Assembly (NCBI GenBank): GCA_002071385.1
Contig: MWFB01000008.1
Coordinates: 1-64,000 of the forward strand
Reading direction: 5' to 3'
Source of the DNA: Bacteroidetes bacterium ADurb.Bin013
GTDB lineage: Bacteria; Bacteroidota; Bacteroidia; Bacteroidales; UBA932
DNA: 64,000 nucleotides
Positions 63,996 to 64,000 of the stretch are shown in pieces. Each line of letters opens with the position of its first letter. The stretch's first letter is position 1. The notes below the pieces were generated by a model, which was not told the DNA's origin, did not search any database, and saw only the letters and a program-made list of their open reading frames with translations. The position numbers and the translations under genes were made by a program.

Positions 63996-64000
63996 AAGGT

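Overview
The window is a gene-dense chromosomal segment of a member of the Bacteroidota, most likely order Bacteroidales. The signs are promoter -7 elements of the form TAnnTTTG (mostly TACCTTTG), a TonB receptor with a carboxypeptidase-regulatory-like N-terminus, an S46 dipeptidyl-peptidase, a BACON-domain surface lipoprotein, DUF4251 and YfhO proteins, a Bacteroides-type EF-G paralogue and a split transketolase. I see no rRNA, CRISPR array, insertion sequence, integrase or prophage gene. The longest gene-free stretches are about 250 bases, so this reads as core chromosome rather than an acquired island.

Layout. 0.25-3.8 kb: threonine aldolase, acyl-CoA synthetase and GNAT acetyltransferase in a translationally coupled operon. 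3.8-8.6 kb (minus): orphan TonB-dependent receptor, then ybeY-mnmG. 8.7-10.7 kb: tRNA-Ala(GGC), TonB, HflX. 10.9-13.6 kb (minus): succinate dehydrogenase/fumarate reductase A and B without a neighbouring membrane-anchor gene. 13.7-21.6 kb: a tight six-gene run joining an exo-muramidase (NamZ type), a DUF4251 protein, a GH20 hexosaminidase, a two-subunit xanthine dehydrogenase and a 4-TM protein. 21.8-32.6 kb: ruvB, a secreted C45-like amidohydrolase, mfd, then an envelope-biogenesis set (outer-membrane barrel, TPR protein, LptC, PpiD-like isomerase). 32.6-43.7 kb: ychF, an endonuclease/phosphatase, mutS, an ABC permease, ksgA, a serine hydrolase, aspS, thyA-folA. 43.6-54.3 kb: YfhO membrane protein, sodium symporter, a 1225-aa leucine-rich-repeat lipoprotein, an Mrp ATPase, a DPP7-type peptidase. 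54.3-63.8 kb: rnhB, an EF-G paralogue with degenerate GTPase motifs, a LolD-like ATPase, trmN6, a split-transketolase/ECF-sigma/anti-sigma/Spy-like operon, and lepA.

Two genome-scale habits stand out. Several divergent gene pairs are driven from back-to-back, near-palindromic TAnnTTTG elements only 8-14 bp apart, and several genes have the element so close to ATG that leaderless mRNAs are expected. Most convergent genes abut or overlap at their 3' ends (up to 80 bp for folA/yfhO); the one roomy convergent junction (hflX/sdhB) carries a long perfect hairpin.

No wholly new system can be proven from sequence alone. The strongest candidates for follow-up are the EF-G paralogue with lost catalytic residues, the tandem-duplicated LRR lipoprotein next to a peptidase gene, the murein-sugar/purine-oxidation operon, and the mirror-paired promoters.
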